From Gordonia araii NBRC 100433 (GTDB lineage: Bacteria > Actinomycetota > Actinomycetes > Mycobacteriales > Mycobacteriaceae): a DNA stretch of 64,000 nucleotides. Location: NCBI RefSeq assembly GCF_000241265.1, contig NZ_BAEE01000063.1:62001-126000 (forward strand), written 5' to 3'. Positions 40,985 to 53,477 of the stretch are shown here, one piece after another; the first letter of the stretch is position 1, and every line of letters begins with the position of its first letter. Position numbers and translations under genes: made by a program. The notes beneath the pieces were generated by a model. It searched no databases, was not told where the DNA came from, and worked only from the letters and a program-made list of their open reading frames with translations.

Positions 40985-41761
40985 TCAGCGCGACGGCTTG
41001 TACTCGCGGAAGTACGGCGCGTTGGGCAGCATCGACCCGCGCGCGGTCAGCACACCGTCTGGCGTGTTGACGAACCGGCCTTTGCAGCGACCGGCCAGCG
41101 AGGCCGCGACCGCGTCCCACACCGCGGGGGTGATCGGCTCGATCGTGTGGTCGAAGCCGGCCGGGACGTAGTTGATCGGGATCGGCGTCACGCGGCATTG
41201 ACCACCGTCGAGGTGACCGTCGGCGTACTCGTTCTCGCTACGAATGCCGTAGTACTTGGTCGGACCGGGAGTGTCGTCACCGGCGTTCAGCCGCCGGAAG
41301 AACGGCGTCTTCGGGCAGTTCTCCCGGGCGATGTCAGCGGTGCAGGAGGCGGGCGACCCGTACTGGGCCGTACCGATCGCGACGTACGTCGCCACCTTGG
41401 ACGCGCCGCCCAACTCCTTCAGGTACCAGCGGGCGCTGATCCCACTGACGCTGTGGGCGACCAGCGCGATCCGGTCGCGCGGGTGGGCGCGCCGGGTCCG
41501 TTCGACGGCGGCCGCCACGGTACGCGCATCCTTTCGCAGGTCGACGCCGGGAAGATCGACGAGGGTCGTCGGGTATCCGCGGGAAGTCAGGTTGTCGGCC
41601 ATCACGCCGGATGCGGGTATCACCGATGTGCCGCCCACGGACTGTCCGGGCGTAAGGATCACCCTGGTCTTCGGCGGTGCGGCGTCGGCAGGCGCGACGC
41701 TGAGCAGGCCGGCCGTGGCGATGACCGCGCTGGCGGCTGCGACAAGTGAGGCTTTCATCAT
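40985..41761 (-). CDS. Secreted alpha/beta hydrolase (lipase-like)
   Basis: This encodes 258 residues. A signal peptide (MMKASLVAAASAVIATAGLL, cleavage at ADA/APP near residue 27) indicates export. The hydrolase elements are TRVILTPGQSVGG, the nucleophile elbow VAHSVSGISARWY (Ser in H-S-V-S-G), YVAIGTAQYGSP, and a late aspartate/histidine pair with GFDHTIEP. Cysteines at SCTADIARENC and QCR suggest a disulfide. It fits secreted lipases/esterases of the class 2 type. A partial iron-box-like sequence just upstream (about 41767) is too weak to call. Confidence 0.75.
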   Translation of the reverse strand: MMKASLVAAASAVIATAGLLSVAPADAAPPKTRVILTPGQSVGGTSVIPASGVMADNLTSRGYPTTLVDLPGVDLRKDARTVAAAVERTRRAHPRDRIALVAHSVSGISARWYLKELGGASKVATYVAIGTAQYGSPASCTADIARENCPKTPFFRRLNAGDDTPGPTKYYGIRSENEYADGHLDGGQCRVTPIPINYVPAGFDHTIEPITPAVWDAVAASLAGRCKGRFVNTPDGVLTARGSMLPNAPYFREYKPSR

Positions 41762-41786
41762 GAGGGTTAGGATAGCCTGCGCTCAG

Positions 41787-43079
41787 CTATCGCGCCCAAC
41801 GGTCCGACCGGTAGCGCCACCACACCGCCGCCAGCCGCGCAGTCATGAAGACCAGCAGACCCGTCCAGATTCCGGCCAGCCCCCAGCCGAAGAAGTGCGA
41901 CGCCCAGATCAGCGGCAAGAACGTGCCGAGGGCGGCCGCCAAGGTCGCCGTCCGCAGGAACGCGGCGTCACCGGCGCCCAGCAGCACGCCGTCGAGCGCG
42001 AACACGATGCCGGCGATCGGCAGCATCGCGATCAGGAACCACCAGGGCGTCGCGATGGCGTTCAACACCTCCGGATCGCTGTTGAACAGCCGCGGCAACA
42101 CCGACGCCCCAGCCGCTAGCAACGCCGCGACCAGCACGGACACGCCGATGGATACGACGGTGACCCGTCGTGCGACTCGTCGCGCCTCGCTGACGGCCGA
42201 TGCGCCGAGGGCCGCACCGACGAGTGATTGCGCGGCGATCGCCAGCGAATCGAGCAGCAGCGACAGGAACTCCCAGACCTGCAGCACGACCTGGTGGGCG
42301 GCCACCGACGCGACCGAATAGCGCGCGGCGACCGCCGCGGCGGAGATGAAGCAGATCTGGAACGAAGCGCTGCGCGCGATCAGATCGCGGGCCATCACCA
42401 GCTGGGCGGCGATGATCGACCTGTCCGGCCGCCCGTCGACACCGCTGCGTCGCGCCTCGCGCCACAGCGCGGCGCCGAACAGCAAGCCGGTCGTCGACTG
42501 GCCCACGACGTTGGCCCAGGCGCTGCCGTCGAGACCGAGCTGCGGCAGCGGGCCGATTCCGGGCACCAGGCCGACGCAGAGCACCGCCGCGATGGACAGC
42601 CCGACGACGACGTTGAGCACGGGTGCCCGTGTCTCCTGCACTCCGCGCATCCAGCCGTTGCCCGCCATGGCGACGAGAATCATCGGTACACCGAGGATCG
42701 CGATGCGCAGCCATCCGGCACCGTCGTGCGCCACCTCGGCGTCGGGCACCAAAGCACGCATGATCCAGGGCGCCGCGACGAATCCGGCGATCACGATCGC
42801 CAGGCCGACGGTGAGCGCGATCCACGTCGCCTGAACGCCTTCGTCGATGGCCGCGTCGCGGTCTCCCTCGCCGAACCGTCTGGCCGATCGGGCGGTCGTT
42901 CCGTAGGAGAGAAAGGTCAGCTGCGTGCTGAGCACGGCGAGGATCAGTGTTCCGACGGCGAGTGCGGCCAACTCGCGCGTGCCGAGCCGTCCGACGACTG
43001 CCAGGTCGAGCAGCAGGTAGAGCGGTGGCGCGATCAACACGACCAAAGCCGAGAAGGCGAGGTCGGCGATGCGGCGCAT
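41787..43079 (-). CDS. dinF: MATE-family efflux transporter (DinF-like)
   Basis: This encodes 430 residues with about twelve hydrophobic spans arranged in two halves. Typical MATE features are the opening LAFSALVVLIAPPLYLLLDL, then AVVGRLGTRELAALAVGTLI, the repeat of that pattern after residue 230 (ICFISAAAVAARYSVASVAA, HQVVLQVWEFLSLL), and IAGIVFALDGVLLGAGDAAF. It exports cationic compounds in exchange for protons or sodium. A dinF-type gene downstream of nrnA is also the mycobacterial order (Rv2837c-Rv2836c). A repeat cluster of about 400 bases lies between it and nrnA. Confidence 0.9.
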   Translation of the reverse strand: MRRIADLAFSALVVLIAPPLYLLLDLAVVGRLGTRELAALAVGTLILAVLSTQLTFLSYGTTARSARRFGEGDRDAAIDEGVQATWIALTVGLAIVIAGFVAAPWIMRALVPDAEVAHDGAGWLRIAILGVPMILVAMAGNGWMRGVQETRAPVLNVVVGLSIAAVLCVGLVPGIGPLPQLGLDGSAWANVVGQSTTGLLFGAALWREARRSGVDGRPDRSIIAAQLVMARDLIARSASFQICFISAAAVAARYSVASVAAHQVVLQVWEFLSLLLDSLAIAAQSLVGAALGASAVSEARRVARRVTVVSIGVSVLVAALLAAGASVLPRLFNSDPEVLNAIATPWWFLIAMLPIAGIVFALDGVLLGAGDAAFLRTATLAAALGTFLPLIWASHFFGWGLAGIWTGLLVFMTARLAAVWWRYRSDRWAR

Positions 43080-43150
43080 CCGCCGATCATTTCAGACCGT
43101 CCGCGTCGTCCTCGCCCGGCACTGGCCCACCCGCCGGCGAGCCGTGTCGG

Positions 43151-43490
43151 CGGGGTCTCGATACACCGCCTCGCCTGGCGGCTCGCCGGCACTCGACCAC
43201 CCATTTGGGCCACCGTCTGAGACGTCGATCGACGGGGTCTCGATACACCCGTCTCGGCTGGCGGCTCGCCGGCACTCGACCACCCATCTGGGGCGACCAT
43301 CTTGGGTGATCGAGTGCCGCCGAGCTTGCGAGGCGGCGTATCGAGATCACCCGCACCCGGCAGACAAACGCGACCGAACGGCGCGGCACATTTCGTCGAC
43401 CGTGGTCTCGATACACCCGTCTGGGGCGACCATCTTGGGTGATCGAGTGCCGCCGAGCTTGCGAGGCGGCGTATCGAGATCATCCCGAGA
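43151..43490. repeat. Cluster of four inverted/direct repeat units between dinF and nrnA
   Basis: Two forward units (about 43151-43205 and 43234-43287) begin ggtctcgatacacc and end ggcactcgaccacccat. Two inverted units (about 43302-43351 and 43435-43485) run tgatcgagtgccgccgagc ... gcgtatcgagatca. A 63-base stretch is perfectly repeated at 43287-43349 and 43420-43482. Forward and inverted units can pair into long hairpins. No coding frame spans the region. They look like dispersed palindromic (REP-like) elements; no transposase is near. Confidence 0.8.
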
Positions 43491-43496
43491 GGCGAC

Positions 43497-44456
43497 CTAG
43501 CCCACCTGCGACAGCAAGGCGGCCGTCACGTCCTCGGCTGTGCCGACTGCGCTGTAGCCAGCGGCGCGGACATGCCCGCCTCCGCCGAACACGCGGGCGA
43601 TACTGGTGACGTCGACGCGGTCCTTCGACCGCAGCGAGACGTTCCACCTGCCCGGCTCGGACTCCTTGAACACCGCGGCCACCTCGGCGTCGCGGACCGT
43701 GCGCACCAGGTCGATGAGACTCTCCGACTCGTCCCACGCCATCGACGACAACAGGTCGTGAGGCACCGTCGCATAGACGAGACCGGTTCCGCCGCAAGCC
43801 GACTCGGCCAGTTCGGCGTTCGCCAAGACCGCGCTGGCGACGCGGATCCAGCCGAACGGATGGTTGTCGAGGAGCTGACGACTCCACCGGGCCCCGTCGA
43901 CCCCTGCCTCGAGGAGGCGGGCCGCGACGGCGAAGGACGCCGGGCGCGCCCACTTGAACGACCCCGTATCGGTCACCAGACCCGCGTACACGCAGGTCGC
44001 GATGGGTTCGCTGAGTTCCACACCCATCTCGTCGATGATCTGCAGAACCAGCGCGGCCGTGCAGTCGGCGGACGAGTCGATGAAGTCTTCCGTGCCGAAG
44101 CCCGAGTTCGACACATGGTGATCGATCACCACCCGCTGCCGCGCCGCGCCGAACTTCTCGCCAAGGCCCTCGAGTCGGCCCAGCGTCGCGGCGTCCACCG
44201 ACACGGCTACCGGATGACCGACCACGTCGGCCTCGGGAACGAGGAGCTCACGCCCGGGCAGACCGTCGAGCGTCGACGGCAACGGCAGGTCGCCCGGGTA
44301 CGCGACCTCGACGGTCTTCCCCAGGCCGACCAGCGCCTGCCCCAGGGCCAGACCACTGCCCAACGTGTCGGGGTCGGGCCTCACATGACACAGCACCGTC
44401 ACCGCGTCCGCGTCGACCAACAACGACGCGACATCGGCCGCCGTCGCGGCCGTCAC
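43497..44456 (-). CDS. nrnA: DHH-family phosphoesterase (nanoRNase/pAp phosphatase NrnA-like)
   Basis: This encodes 319 residues from a GTG overlapping the rbfA stop (GTGA). DHH/DHHA1 motifs: [49 protein letters not shown], and the substrate-binding [12 protein letters not shown]. The mycobacterial counterpart (Rv2837c) degrades short RNA, 3'-phosphoadenosine 5'-phosphate and cyclic dinucleotides. Placement between rbfA and dinF is conserved. Confidence 0.92.
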   Translation of the reverse strand: MTAATAADVASLLVDADAVTVLCHVRPDPDTLGSGLALGQALVGLGKTVEVAYPGDLPLPSTLDGLPGRELLVPEADVVGHPVAVSVDAATLGRLEGLGEKFGAARQRVVIDHHVSNSGFGTEDFIDSSADCTAALVLQIIDEMGVELSEPIATCVYAGLVTDTGSFKWARPASFAVAARLLEAGVDGARWSRQLLDNHPFGWIRVASAVLANAELAESACGGTGLVYATVPHDLLSSMAWDESESLIDLVRTVRDAEVAAVFKESEPGRWNVSLRSKDRVDVTSIARVFGGGGHVRAAGYSAVGTAEDVTAALLSQVG

Positions 44457-44893
44457 CGGTCGGACTCGTCCCGATACGGATCGGCGTCACCGGCCGGTTT
44501 GGCCTCGGCGGCCTGGCGCGCCACCAGTTCGTCGTTGGCCCGTGCGCGCGCCACCAGTTCCTCCATGTGCCGCGCGGTGTCGGGCATGGTGTCGAGCTGG
44601 AACGTCAGAGTGGGCGTGAACCGCACACCGGTACCCGCGCCGACCAGCGATCGCAGGTGCCCGGTGGCCTTCGCCAATGCCGCCGCCGCGCCGTCGTAAT
44701 CGGGCTCGGCGTCGATCGTCTCACCCATCACCGTGTAGAACAGCGTCGCATCATGCAGATCCCCGGTCACCCGGGCATCGGTGATCGTCACGTTCGCCAG
44801 GCGCGGGTCTTTGATCTCACCCGAGCCGATCGCCGACGCGACGATCGCCGAGATGCGCTTGGCCAAGCGGGCCGCGCGAGCCTGATCCACCAT
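44453..44893 (-). CDS. rbfA: 30S ribosome-binding factor RbfA
   Basis: This encodes 146 residues from the ATG at 44893 (a GTG directly before it is also in frame). RbfA pattern: [60 protein letters not shown] and [20 protein letters not shown]. It binds immature 30S subunits and helps mature the 16S 5' end. It follows infB on the same strand. Confidence 0.93.
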   Translation of the reverse strand: MVDQARAARLAKRISAIVASAIGSGEIKDPRLANVTITDARVTGDLHDATLFYTVMGETIDAEPDYDGAAAALAKATGHLRSLVGAGTGVRFTPTLTFQLDTMPDTARHMEELVARARANDELVARQAAEAKPAGDADPYRDESDR

Positions 44894-44935
44894 CACGAAC
44901 CGCCTTTCACCAGCGGCGCGGCCAGGGCTGAACCC

Positions 44936-47655
<2,720 letters not shown>

Positions 47656-47732
47656 TGCTCTCCTCACTTGGAGGTCGAGCGGGCACCCGCTACGACCTCA
47701 GTTAACTCCGATACGTGCTCATCGTGGGAACT

Positions 47733-48053
47733 TCACGGTGTGCTCATGTCTTGTGCTACCTGTTCTTCCGGTTGGCCCTCGCCGCTCGCCTGATTCAGCG
47801 AAGCGACAAGGCCGTCTGGGTCGACGGCAATCCCGTCGACCCGCAATGCCGGGCCAAACGCCTTGCGGCGCACCGCTTCGGAAACGCATTCCGACGACGG
47901 GTGCAACCAGGCGCCGCGCCCGGGCAGGGTCTTGCGGTGGTCGACCTCGACCACCGGTCCGTCGGGACCGCGTCGCGCGATCACTCGGACCAGTTGCGCA
48001 CGATCCGCTCGTCCCCGGCATCCCAAACACATCCTCGTCGGACGATGACGCAT
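47733..48053 (-). CDS. ylxR: YlxR family RNA-binding/NAP-like protein
   Basis: This encodes 106 residues from the ATG at 48053. The family signature is PTRMCLGCRGRADRAQLVRV near the N-terminus, followed by GRGAWLHPSSECVSEAVRRK. The C-terminal tail after residue 85 is variable and Glu/Gln-rich. Placement between nusA and infB is universal. The protein's role in transcription or RNase P modulation is reported in other bacteria. Confidence 0.9.
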   Translation of the reverse strand: MRHRPTRMCLGCRGRADRAQLVRVIARRGPDGPVVEVDHRKTLPGRGAWLHPSSECVSEAVRRKAFGPALRVDGIAVDPDGLVASLNQASGEGQPEEQVAQDMSTP

Positions 48054-48123
48054 GCAGGTTCTCCGTGGATAGGGCGAGATTTCGCGCAACCTTTGCCAGT
48101 CTAGCCCTCTGCCATCCCCAATG

Positions 48124-49146
48124 TCATACCGCCGCGCCGCCGGCCGCCGGTGCGGGCTCGGGATCGGCGTCGGAACGGATGTCGATGCGCCACCCGGTGA
48201 GCCGGGCGGCCAGGCGCGCGTTCTGTCCTTCTTTGCCGATCGCCAGCGATAGTTGATACTCGGGCACGATGACCCGCGCCGCCCTGTTCGCCTCGTCGAC
48301 GACGGTCACCGAGATGACCTTGGCCGGCGACAACGCGTTGGCCACGAACACGGCCGGATCGGTGGAGTAGTCGATGATGTCGATCTTCTCCCCCGCCAGC
48401 TCGCTCATCACGTTGCGCACCCGCTGGCCCATCGGGCCGATGCACGCGCCTTTCGCGTTGAGGTCGGGCACCCCGGTATGGACGGCGATCTTGGAACGGT
48501 GTCCGGCCTCGCGCGCGACCGCGATGATCTCCACCGACTTGTTGGCGACCTCCGGCACCTCCAGTTCGAACAGTTTGCGCACGAGGTTCGGATGGGTGCG
48601 CGACAGGGTGATCTGCGGTCCGCGAGGTCCGCGCGACACACCGACGACGTAGCACTTGATGCGGTCGCCGTGCTCGTAGGTCTCGCCCGGCACCTGTTCG
48701 GCCGCCGGGATCACCCCTTCGGTGCCGTTGGCCTCGTTGCCGATCGCGACGACGACCAGGTCCCGCGCGTTCGCCCGGACGTCGCGCTGGACGACACCGC
48801 CGACGATCTCGCCTTCGTGCGCGACTAGCTCGCCGAAGTTCTTCTCGTTCTCCGCGTCGCGAAGCCGCTGCAGGATGACCTGGCGCGCCGTCGTCGCCGC
48901 GATCCGACCGAAACCCTCGGGGGTGTCGTCCCACTCGTGGACGATCACGCCGTTCTCGTCGACCTCCTGCGCCATGACCCGGACCTCGCCGGTCTTGCGG
49001 TTGACGTCGATCCGTGCGTGCTGCGCGAACCCGTCGGTGTGCCGGTACGCGGTGAGCAGCGCCGTCTCGATGGCGGTGATGACCGTGTCGATCGGGATGC
49101 CCTTGTCGGCCTCGATCATGCGCAGGGCAGCGATGTCGATGTTCAT
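48124..49146 (-). CDS. nusA: Transcription termination/antitermination factor NusA
   Basis: This encodes 340 residues from the ATG at 49146 (taggag upstream), the short actinobacterial form without C-terminal acidic repeats. N-terminal domain: [21 protein letters not shown]1 domain about residues 130-200 ([18 protein letters not shown] ... [13 protein letters not shown]). KH1 and KH2: [20 protein letters not shown], then [20 protein letters not shown]. It pauses RNA polymerase and supports rRNA antitermination. It lies 46 bases downstream of rimP. Confidence 0.94.
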   Translation of the reverse strand: MNIDIAALRMIEADKGIPIDTVITAIETALLTAYRHTDGFAQHARIDVNRKTGEVRVMAQEVDENGVIVHEWDDTPEGFGRIAATTARQVILQRLRDAENEKNFGELVAHEGEIVGGVVQRDVRANARDLVVVAIGNEANGTEGVIPAAEQVPGETYEHGDRIKCYVVGVSRGPRGPQITLSRTHPNLVRKLFELEVPEVANKSVEIIAVAREAGHRSKIAVHTGVPDLNAKGACIGPMGQRVRNVMSELAGEKIDIIDYSTDPAVFVANALSPAKVISVTVVDEANRAARVIVPEYQLSLAIGKEGQNARLAARLTGWRIDIRSDADPEPAPAAGGAAV

Positions 49147-49192
49147 GGCGTGGTGACTCCTATTCACTTGTGCGGTGTTCAATTGTGGGTGT

Positions 49193-49738
49193 TCACTCGC
49201 CGGCGCTCTCCCGGCACAGGTCCAGCTCCGCTTTGCTCGGTTCCCCGAATTCGACGACGACGACCGCCGAGACCACGTCGTCGAGCGCGACCTCGCGCAC
49301 GGCGATGCGGCCCTTCTGGTTGACGACGAGAGACACCGTGTCGCCGACGAGATTACCGATTCGGCCGGTGAACTTCTCGTCGTTGGCAGCGGCACCGCTC
49401 CCGCCGGCACCCCGGACCACGACCTGCGCCTTACGCTCGCGGTTGCGCCGCCAATGCTGCGGTTTGGTCAGCGGGCTGTCGACTCCGCGCGAGGTCACGT
49501 CGAGGGCATAGTCCTGCGCCCACGACTGCTCGTCGAACGCGGCGGTGATCGCCCGGGTGAGTTCGGTCAACGCGTCGAGGCCGACGCCGTCGTCCCCGTC
49601 GACGACGACCGTGATGACCGATTCGCCTCTGCCGGGGCGCCGTACGACCGACAGACCGTCGACCTCCAGCCCGGTGTCTTCGATGATCGGCGTCACGATC
49701 TTTGCCACACTGTCGGCATCGGGCGCCACGCCACTCAC
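49193..49738 (-). CDS. rimP: Ribosome maturation factor RimP
   Basis: This encodes 181 residues. RimP motifs are [40 protein letters not shown], and the conserved [20 protein letters not shown]. The C-terminal SH3-like domain has [17 protein letters not shown]. It assists 30S assembly and heads the conserved operon that runs through nusA, ylxR, infB, rbfA and nrnA. It is divergent from the Tat lipoprotein gene at 49834. Confidence 0.92.
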   Translation of the reverse strand: MSGVAPDADSVAKIVTPIIEDTGLEVDGLSVVRRPGRGESVITVVVDGDDGVGLDALTELTRAITAAFDEQSWAQDYALDVTSRGVDSPLTKPQHWRRNRERKAQVVVRGAGGSGAAANDEKFTGRIGNLVGDTVSLVVNQKGRIAVREVALDDVVSAVVVVEFGEPSKAELDLCRESAGE

Positions 49739-49833
49739 ACTCCTCGGTCATCGTCGCGGGTCGGTCCCCGCTCGCACGCTCCGAAGGCCCCGGCGCGCAC
49801 CACAGGAGTCTAGGCGATGGCATCATTGCCGAG

Positions 49834-50376
49834 GTGACTTCCCTGTCTCGTCGAACCCTGCTCCGCGGTGCCGCCGCCGCGACGGTCGCCGTACCCCTTG
49901 GCGCGGTCGCGCTCTCGGCGTGCAGTAGCGAGCCGTCGCCCGAAGAGGTCCTGGCCGGCCGGCTGGTGCCGTTGGCCAGCGCTGCCGCGGCATCGGCGGC
50001 CACAGCCCGTCAACTGCGTGCCGTCGACACGCGCAACGCCGCGGCGCTCGATCAGATCGCGGCCATCCGCGCCGAACACGAGAAGCTGCTCCGCGACGAG
50101 ATCACCCGCCTGCACCCGTCGTCGGCGTCGCTGATCTCGACGCCCAGCGCGGCCCCGACGCCCGCGGCACCGGGCACCTCGACACCGCGGACGTCGGCGC
50201 CGGGAACAACATCGGCACCGCCCTCGCCGGCCCCGGGAATCGAACAGTTCGGGACGAGCCTGACCGCGGACGCCGATTCGGCGGGCAAGGTCGCGACGAC
50301 GACGAGTGGATTCCAGGCCGGGCTGACCGCGTCGATCTCGGCGTCCATCGCAAGTCTGAAAGGGTTGCTGCCGTGA
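49834..50376 (+). CDS. Tat-exported lipoprotein, Thr/Pro/Ala-rich
   Basis: This encodes 180 residues from a GTG at 49834 that begins a twin-arginine signal (SRRTLLRGAAAATVAVPLGA) ending in the lipobox ALSAC (Cys27-28 region). The mature part is a helix (PEEVLAGRLVPLASAAAASA ... LDQIAAIRAEHEKLLRDEI), a Ser/Thr/Pro/Ala-rich linker (about residues 110-145) and a final helix. Its stop overlaps the start of the ferritin-like DUF4439 gene. In mycobacteria the same two-gene arrangement lies between rimP and proS (Rv2843-Rv2844). Function unknown; a shared envelope role is inferred. Confidence 0.75.
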   Translation: MTSLSRRTLLRGAAAATVAVPLGAVALSACSSEPSPEEVLAGRLVPLASAAAASAATARQLRAVDTRNAAALDQIAAIRAEHEKLLRDEITRLHPSSASLISTPSAAPTPAAPGTSTPRTSAPGTTSAPPSPAPGIEQFGTSLTADADSAGKVATTTSGFQAGLTASISASIASLKGLLP

Positions 50377-50810
50377 CCGTCACCGATGCGCTCACCGCGG
50401 CGATTCGCGCCGAGGACGCCGCCATCTTCACCTACGGGGTGCTAACCGCTTTCACCCGCAACGACGTGCGCAGCCAGGTCGCCGTGGATATCGCCGCGCA
50501 CCGGGTGCTGCGCCGCTCGCTGGCCGAAAGCCTCACGAAGGCCGGCGGCCAGGTCCCCACGCCGGCCGCGGGCTACCGCCTTCCACAGCAGGTCACCGAT
50601 GTCCGCTCCGCCGGAAGTGCGGCCGTGCGTGCCGAGGAGGACGCCGCCACGGCCTACCGGGCGCTCGTCGAGCAGGCCGAATCCGACCAACTGCGGCAAA
50701 CCGGCGTCGAGGGGCTGACCGACTCCGCGGTGCGGGCCGCCTATTGGCGCGGGGTCGCCGGGATCTCGCCGACCGTCGTCGCCGTTCCGGGCGATCCGAG
50801 GATCAAGTAG
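50373..50810 (+). CDS. Ferritin-like DUF4439 domain protein
   Basis: This encodes 145 residues from a GTG overlapping the lipoprotein stop. It is a four-helix bundle with the DUF4439 pattern: ALTAAIRAEDAAIFTYGVLT, VAVDIAAHRVLRRSLAESLT, SAAVRAEEDAATAYRALVEQ and a last helix with RAAYWRGVAG. Glutamate/histidine residues in the helices are where ferritin-like proteins bind metal, but a full ligand set is not certain. It ends directly against the convergent proS gene. Confidence 0.8.
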   Translation: MTVTDALTAAIRAEDAAIFTYGVLTAFTRNDVRSQVAVDIAAHRVLRRSLAESLTKAGGQVPTPAAGYRLPQQVTDVRSAGSAAVRAEEDAATAYRALVEQAESDQLRQTGVEGLTDSAVRAAYWRGVAGISPTVVAVPGDPRIK

Positions 50811-52559
50811 CTAGGCCGACCCGCGCACGGCCGAGGTGATGGCGGCAGCCGCCTCGCCGACCGCGACCTCGGTGGTCTCCCCGGTCAGGCGGTCGCGGAC
50901 CTCGAGCTTTCCCTCGGCGAATCCGCGGCCGACGACCACCACGGTCGGCATGCCCAGCAGTTCGGCGTCCTTGAACTTCACGCCGGGCGACGCTTTACGG
51001 TCGTCGAAGAGCACGTCGACGCCGGCGGCGTCGAGCTGGTCGACCAGCGCCTGCGCACCGGCGATCGCGGCCTCGTCCTTGTTGGCGATCACGACGTGGA
51101 CGTCGAAGGGCGCGACCTCGCGCGGCCAGCGCAGCCCCTTCTCGTCGTGGCGCTGCTCGGCGATGACCGCGACCAGACGTGACACACCGATGCCGTAGGA
51201 GCCCATCGTGACCCGCACGGGCTTGCCGTCCTCACCGAGAACGTCGACGTCGAAGGCGTCGGTGTACTTGCGGCCGAGTTGGAAGATGTGTCCGATCTCG
51301 ATGCCCTTGGCCGTGACGAGCTTTCCGGCCCCGTCGGGGGCGAGATCGCCCTCCCGCACCTCGGCGGCCTCGATCGTGCCGTCCGGGGTGAAGTCACGGC
51401 CGACGACCAGGTCGACGACGTGGCGCCCCGGCTCGTCGGCGCCCGTGATCCACGCCGTGCCGGTCACCACCCGGGGATCGACCAGGTACGTGCCGCCTGC
51501 CGCCTGAACCCCCTTGGGGCCGATATAGCCCCGGACCAGCGCCGGGTTGGCGGCGAAATCCTCATCGGTCAGCAGTTCCACCTCGGCCGGCTCCACCGAC
51601 GCCTCGAGTCGCTTGAAGTCGACTTCGCGGTCGCCCGGGACACCGATGCCGGTGATCTGCCACTCCTCGCCGGGCCGCCGGATCTTGACCAGCACGTTCT
51701 TGAGCGTGTCGGCCGCGGTCACGTCGCGGTCCAGGGCTTGGTCGGCCCACTCCACGAGAGTGGCGATCGTCGGCGTCTCGCCGGTGTCGTGGACGGCGGC
51801 TTCGGGAAGACCGTCGATCGGCCGGGGCTCGCCGGGCGGTGTCACGACCGCCTCGACATTCGCCGCGTATCCGGATTCGAGGCACTGGACGAAGGTGTCC
51901 TCGCCGACCTCGCTGACGGCCAGGAACTCCTCGGACGCGCTGCCGCCCATCGCACCGGAGGTGGCGGCCACGATCACGTACTCGACGCCGAGCCGCGAGA
52001 AGATCCGCTGGTATGCCGCGCGGTGCGCCCGGTAAGACGCCTCGAGGCCCTCGTCGGAGAGATCGAAGGAGTAGGAGTCCTTCATCACGAACTCCCGGCC
52101 GCGCAGGATGCCCGCGCGGGGCCGCTCCTCGTCGCGGAACTTGGTCTGGACCTGGTAGAGCGTGAGCGGCAGATCCTTGTACGAGGAGTATTCGCCCTTC
52201 ACCAGCAGCGTGAACAGCTCCTCGTGGGTGGGGCCGAGCAGCATGTCGGTGCCCTTGCGGTCGGCGAGCCGGAACAGCGCAGGGCCGTACTCGGTCCAGC
52301 GCCCGGTCGTCTCGTAGGGATCGCGCGGCAGCAGCGCGGGCAGCAGGATCTCCTGTCCGCCGATGGCGTCCATCTCTTCCCGCACGACATTCTCGATCGC
52401 GCGGAGCACGCGCAGCCCGAGCGGCAGCCACGAGTAGACACCCGGTGCCGTGCGGCGGACATACCCGGCACGGACGAGCAGTTTGTGCGACGGCACCTCC
52501 GCATCGGCGGGATCGTCACGAAGCGTGCGCAGGAACAGCGTGGACATACGGGTGATCAC
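50811..52559 (-). CDS. proS: Prolyl-tRNA synthetase (bacterial type with editing insert)
   Basis: This encodes 582 residues from a GTG ([16 protein letters not shown]). Class II motifs: motif 1 [20 protein letters not shown]; motif 2 [19 protein letters not shown]; motif 3 region [20 protein letters not shown]. The editing insert occupies about residues 230-390 ([20 protein letters not shown]). The C-terminal anticodon-binding domain has [11 protein letters not shown] and [20 protein letters not shown]. It charges tRNA-Pro and clears Ala-tRNA-Pro. It is convergent with the DUF4439 gene. Confidence 0.95.
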   Translation of the reverse strand: MITRMSTLFLRTLRDDPADAEVPSHKLLVRAGYVRRTAPGVYSWLPLGLRVLRAIENVVREEMDAIGGQEILLPALLPRDPYETTGRWTEYGPALFRLADRKGTDMLLGPTHEELFTLLVKGEYSSYKDLPLTLYQVQTKFRDEERPRAGILRGREFVMKDSYSFDLSDEGLEASYRAHRAAYQRIFSRLGVEYVIVAATSGAMGGSASEEFLAVSEVGEDTFVQCLESGYAANVEAVVTPPGEPRPIDGLPEAAVHDTGETPTIATLVEWADQALDRDVTAADTLKNVLVKIRRPGEEWQITGIGVPGDREVDFKRLEASVEPAEVELLTDEDFAANPALVRGYIGPKGVQAAGGTYLVDPRVVTGTAWITGADEPGRHVVDLVVGRDFTPDGTIEAAEVREGDLAPDGAGKLVTAKGIEIGHIFQLGRKYTDAFDVDVLGEDGKPVRVTMGSYGIGVSRLVAVIAEQRHDEKGLRWPREVAPFDVHVVIANKDEAAIAGAQALVDQLDAAGVDVLFDDRKASPGVKFKDAELLGMPTVVVVGRGFAEGKLEVRDRLTGETTEVAVGEAAAAITSAVRGSA

Positions 52560-52603
52560 GAGGCTCCAGCTTAGTGATCATCGCCGTTGGCTAGGGTGCT
52601 GGG

Positions 52604-53344
52604 GTGCGCGTGATCCTTCCCCCATCGGAGACCAAATCGGACGGCGGCACCGGTGGCCCGTTGCACCTGGAGTCCCTCTCGTTCCCGGCCGCCACGGCCG
52701 TGCGCCGCAGCCTCGTCGAATCCCTCGTGGCGCTGTCGTCCGATCTCGACGCCAGCCGGGCCGCGTTGGGGCTCGGTGCGATGGCGATCGCCGAGGTCGA
52801 CCGCAATGCCGAACTCTGGCAATCCCCGACCCGACCGGCGGTCCAGCGCTACACCGGTGTGCTGTACGACGCGCTGGACTACCCGGGGATGACGCGTGCG
52901 ACGCGGGCCAAGGCGCTCGACCGGCTGCTGATCGGCTCGGCGTTGTTCGGCGTGCTCGGCGCGGGCGACGAGATCCCGGCCTACCGGCTCTCCGCCGGCT
53001 CGAAGCTGCCCGGCAGGCCCACCCTGACGGCGACGTGGAAGCCCGTGCTGCACGACGTGTTCGCCGAACTCGACGACTTCGTCGTCGATCTGCGCTCGGG
53101 CGCCTACCAGAATCTCGGGAAGGTCCGCGGAGCGGTGACCGTGACGGTCATGACCGAGAAGCCTGACGGCTCGCGCTCGGTCGTCAGCCATTTCAACAAA
53201 CACCACAAGGGGCTGGTCGCGCACGAGCTGGTGCGCACGAGGCGCAAGGTCGCCGACGTCAACGCGGTCGCCGGAGTCCTCGCCGACGCCGGCCAGCGCG
53301 TGGAGATCGCCGATTCGACCACGGTCGTCGTGCTCACCGATTGA
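52604..53344 (+). CDS. yaaA: Peroxide stress protein YaaA (DUF328)
   Basis: This encodes 246 residues from a GTG at 52604. YaaA/DUF328 markers: MRVILPPSETKSDGGTGGPL, AVQRYTGVLYDALDY, LIGSALFGVLGAGDEIPAYR, VVDLRSGAYQNLGKV and FNKHHKGLVAHELVRTR. In E. coli YaaA limits intracellular iron during peroxide stress and binds DNA. The gene is divergent from proS with only 44 bases between the starts. Confidence 0.9.
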   Translation: MRVILPPSETKSDGGTGGPLHLESLSFPAATAVRRSLVESLVALSSDLDASRAALGLGAMAIAEVDRNAELWQSPTRPAVQRYTGVLYDALDYPGMTRATRAKALDRLLIGSALFGVLGAGDEIPAYRLSAGSKLPGRPTLTATWKPVLHDVFAELDDFVVDLRSGAYQNLGKVRGAVTVTVMTEKPDGSRSVVSHFNKHHKGLVAHELVRTRRKVADVNAVAGVLADAGQRVEIADSTTVVVLTD

Positions 53345-53477
53345 CGACGCCCAGGCTCCGGGTGCGCGCCGTCACACCGCGTGTCGCCGATGCGGACCGA
53401 ACCACCCTGGGACGTTAGACTTCTCGCCGGGCAGCTGCCCCGCATGCGACTGACGAAGGATCGGAGAGCAACAAACA

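Noticed and set aside
41763..41786. Possible second iron box upstream of the secreted lipase gene
   Set aside because: TTAGGATAGCCT-like sequence matches only about 13 of 19 consensus positions, and the right half-site is absent.
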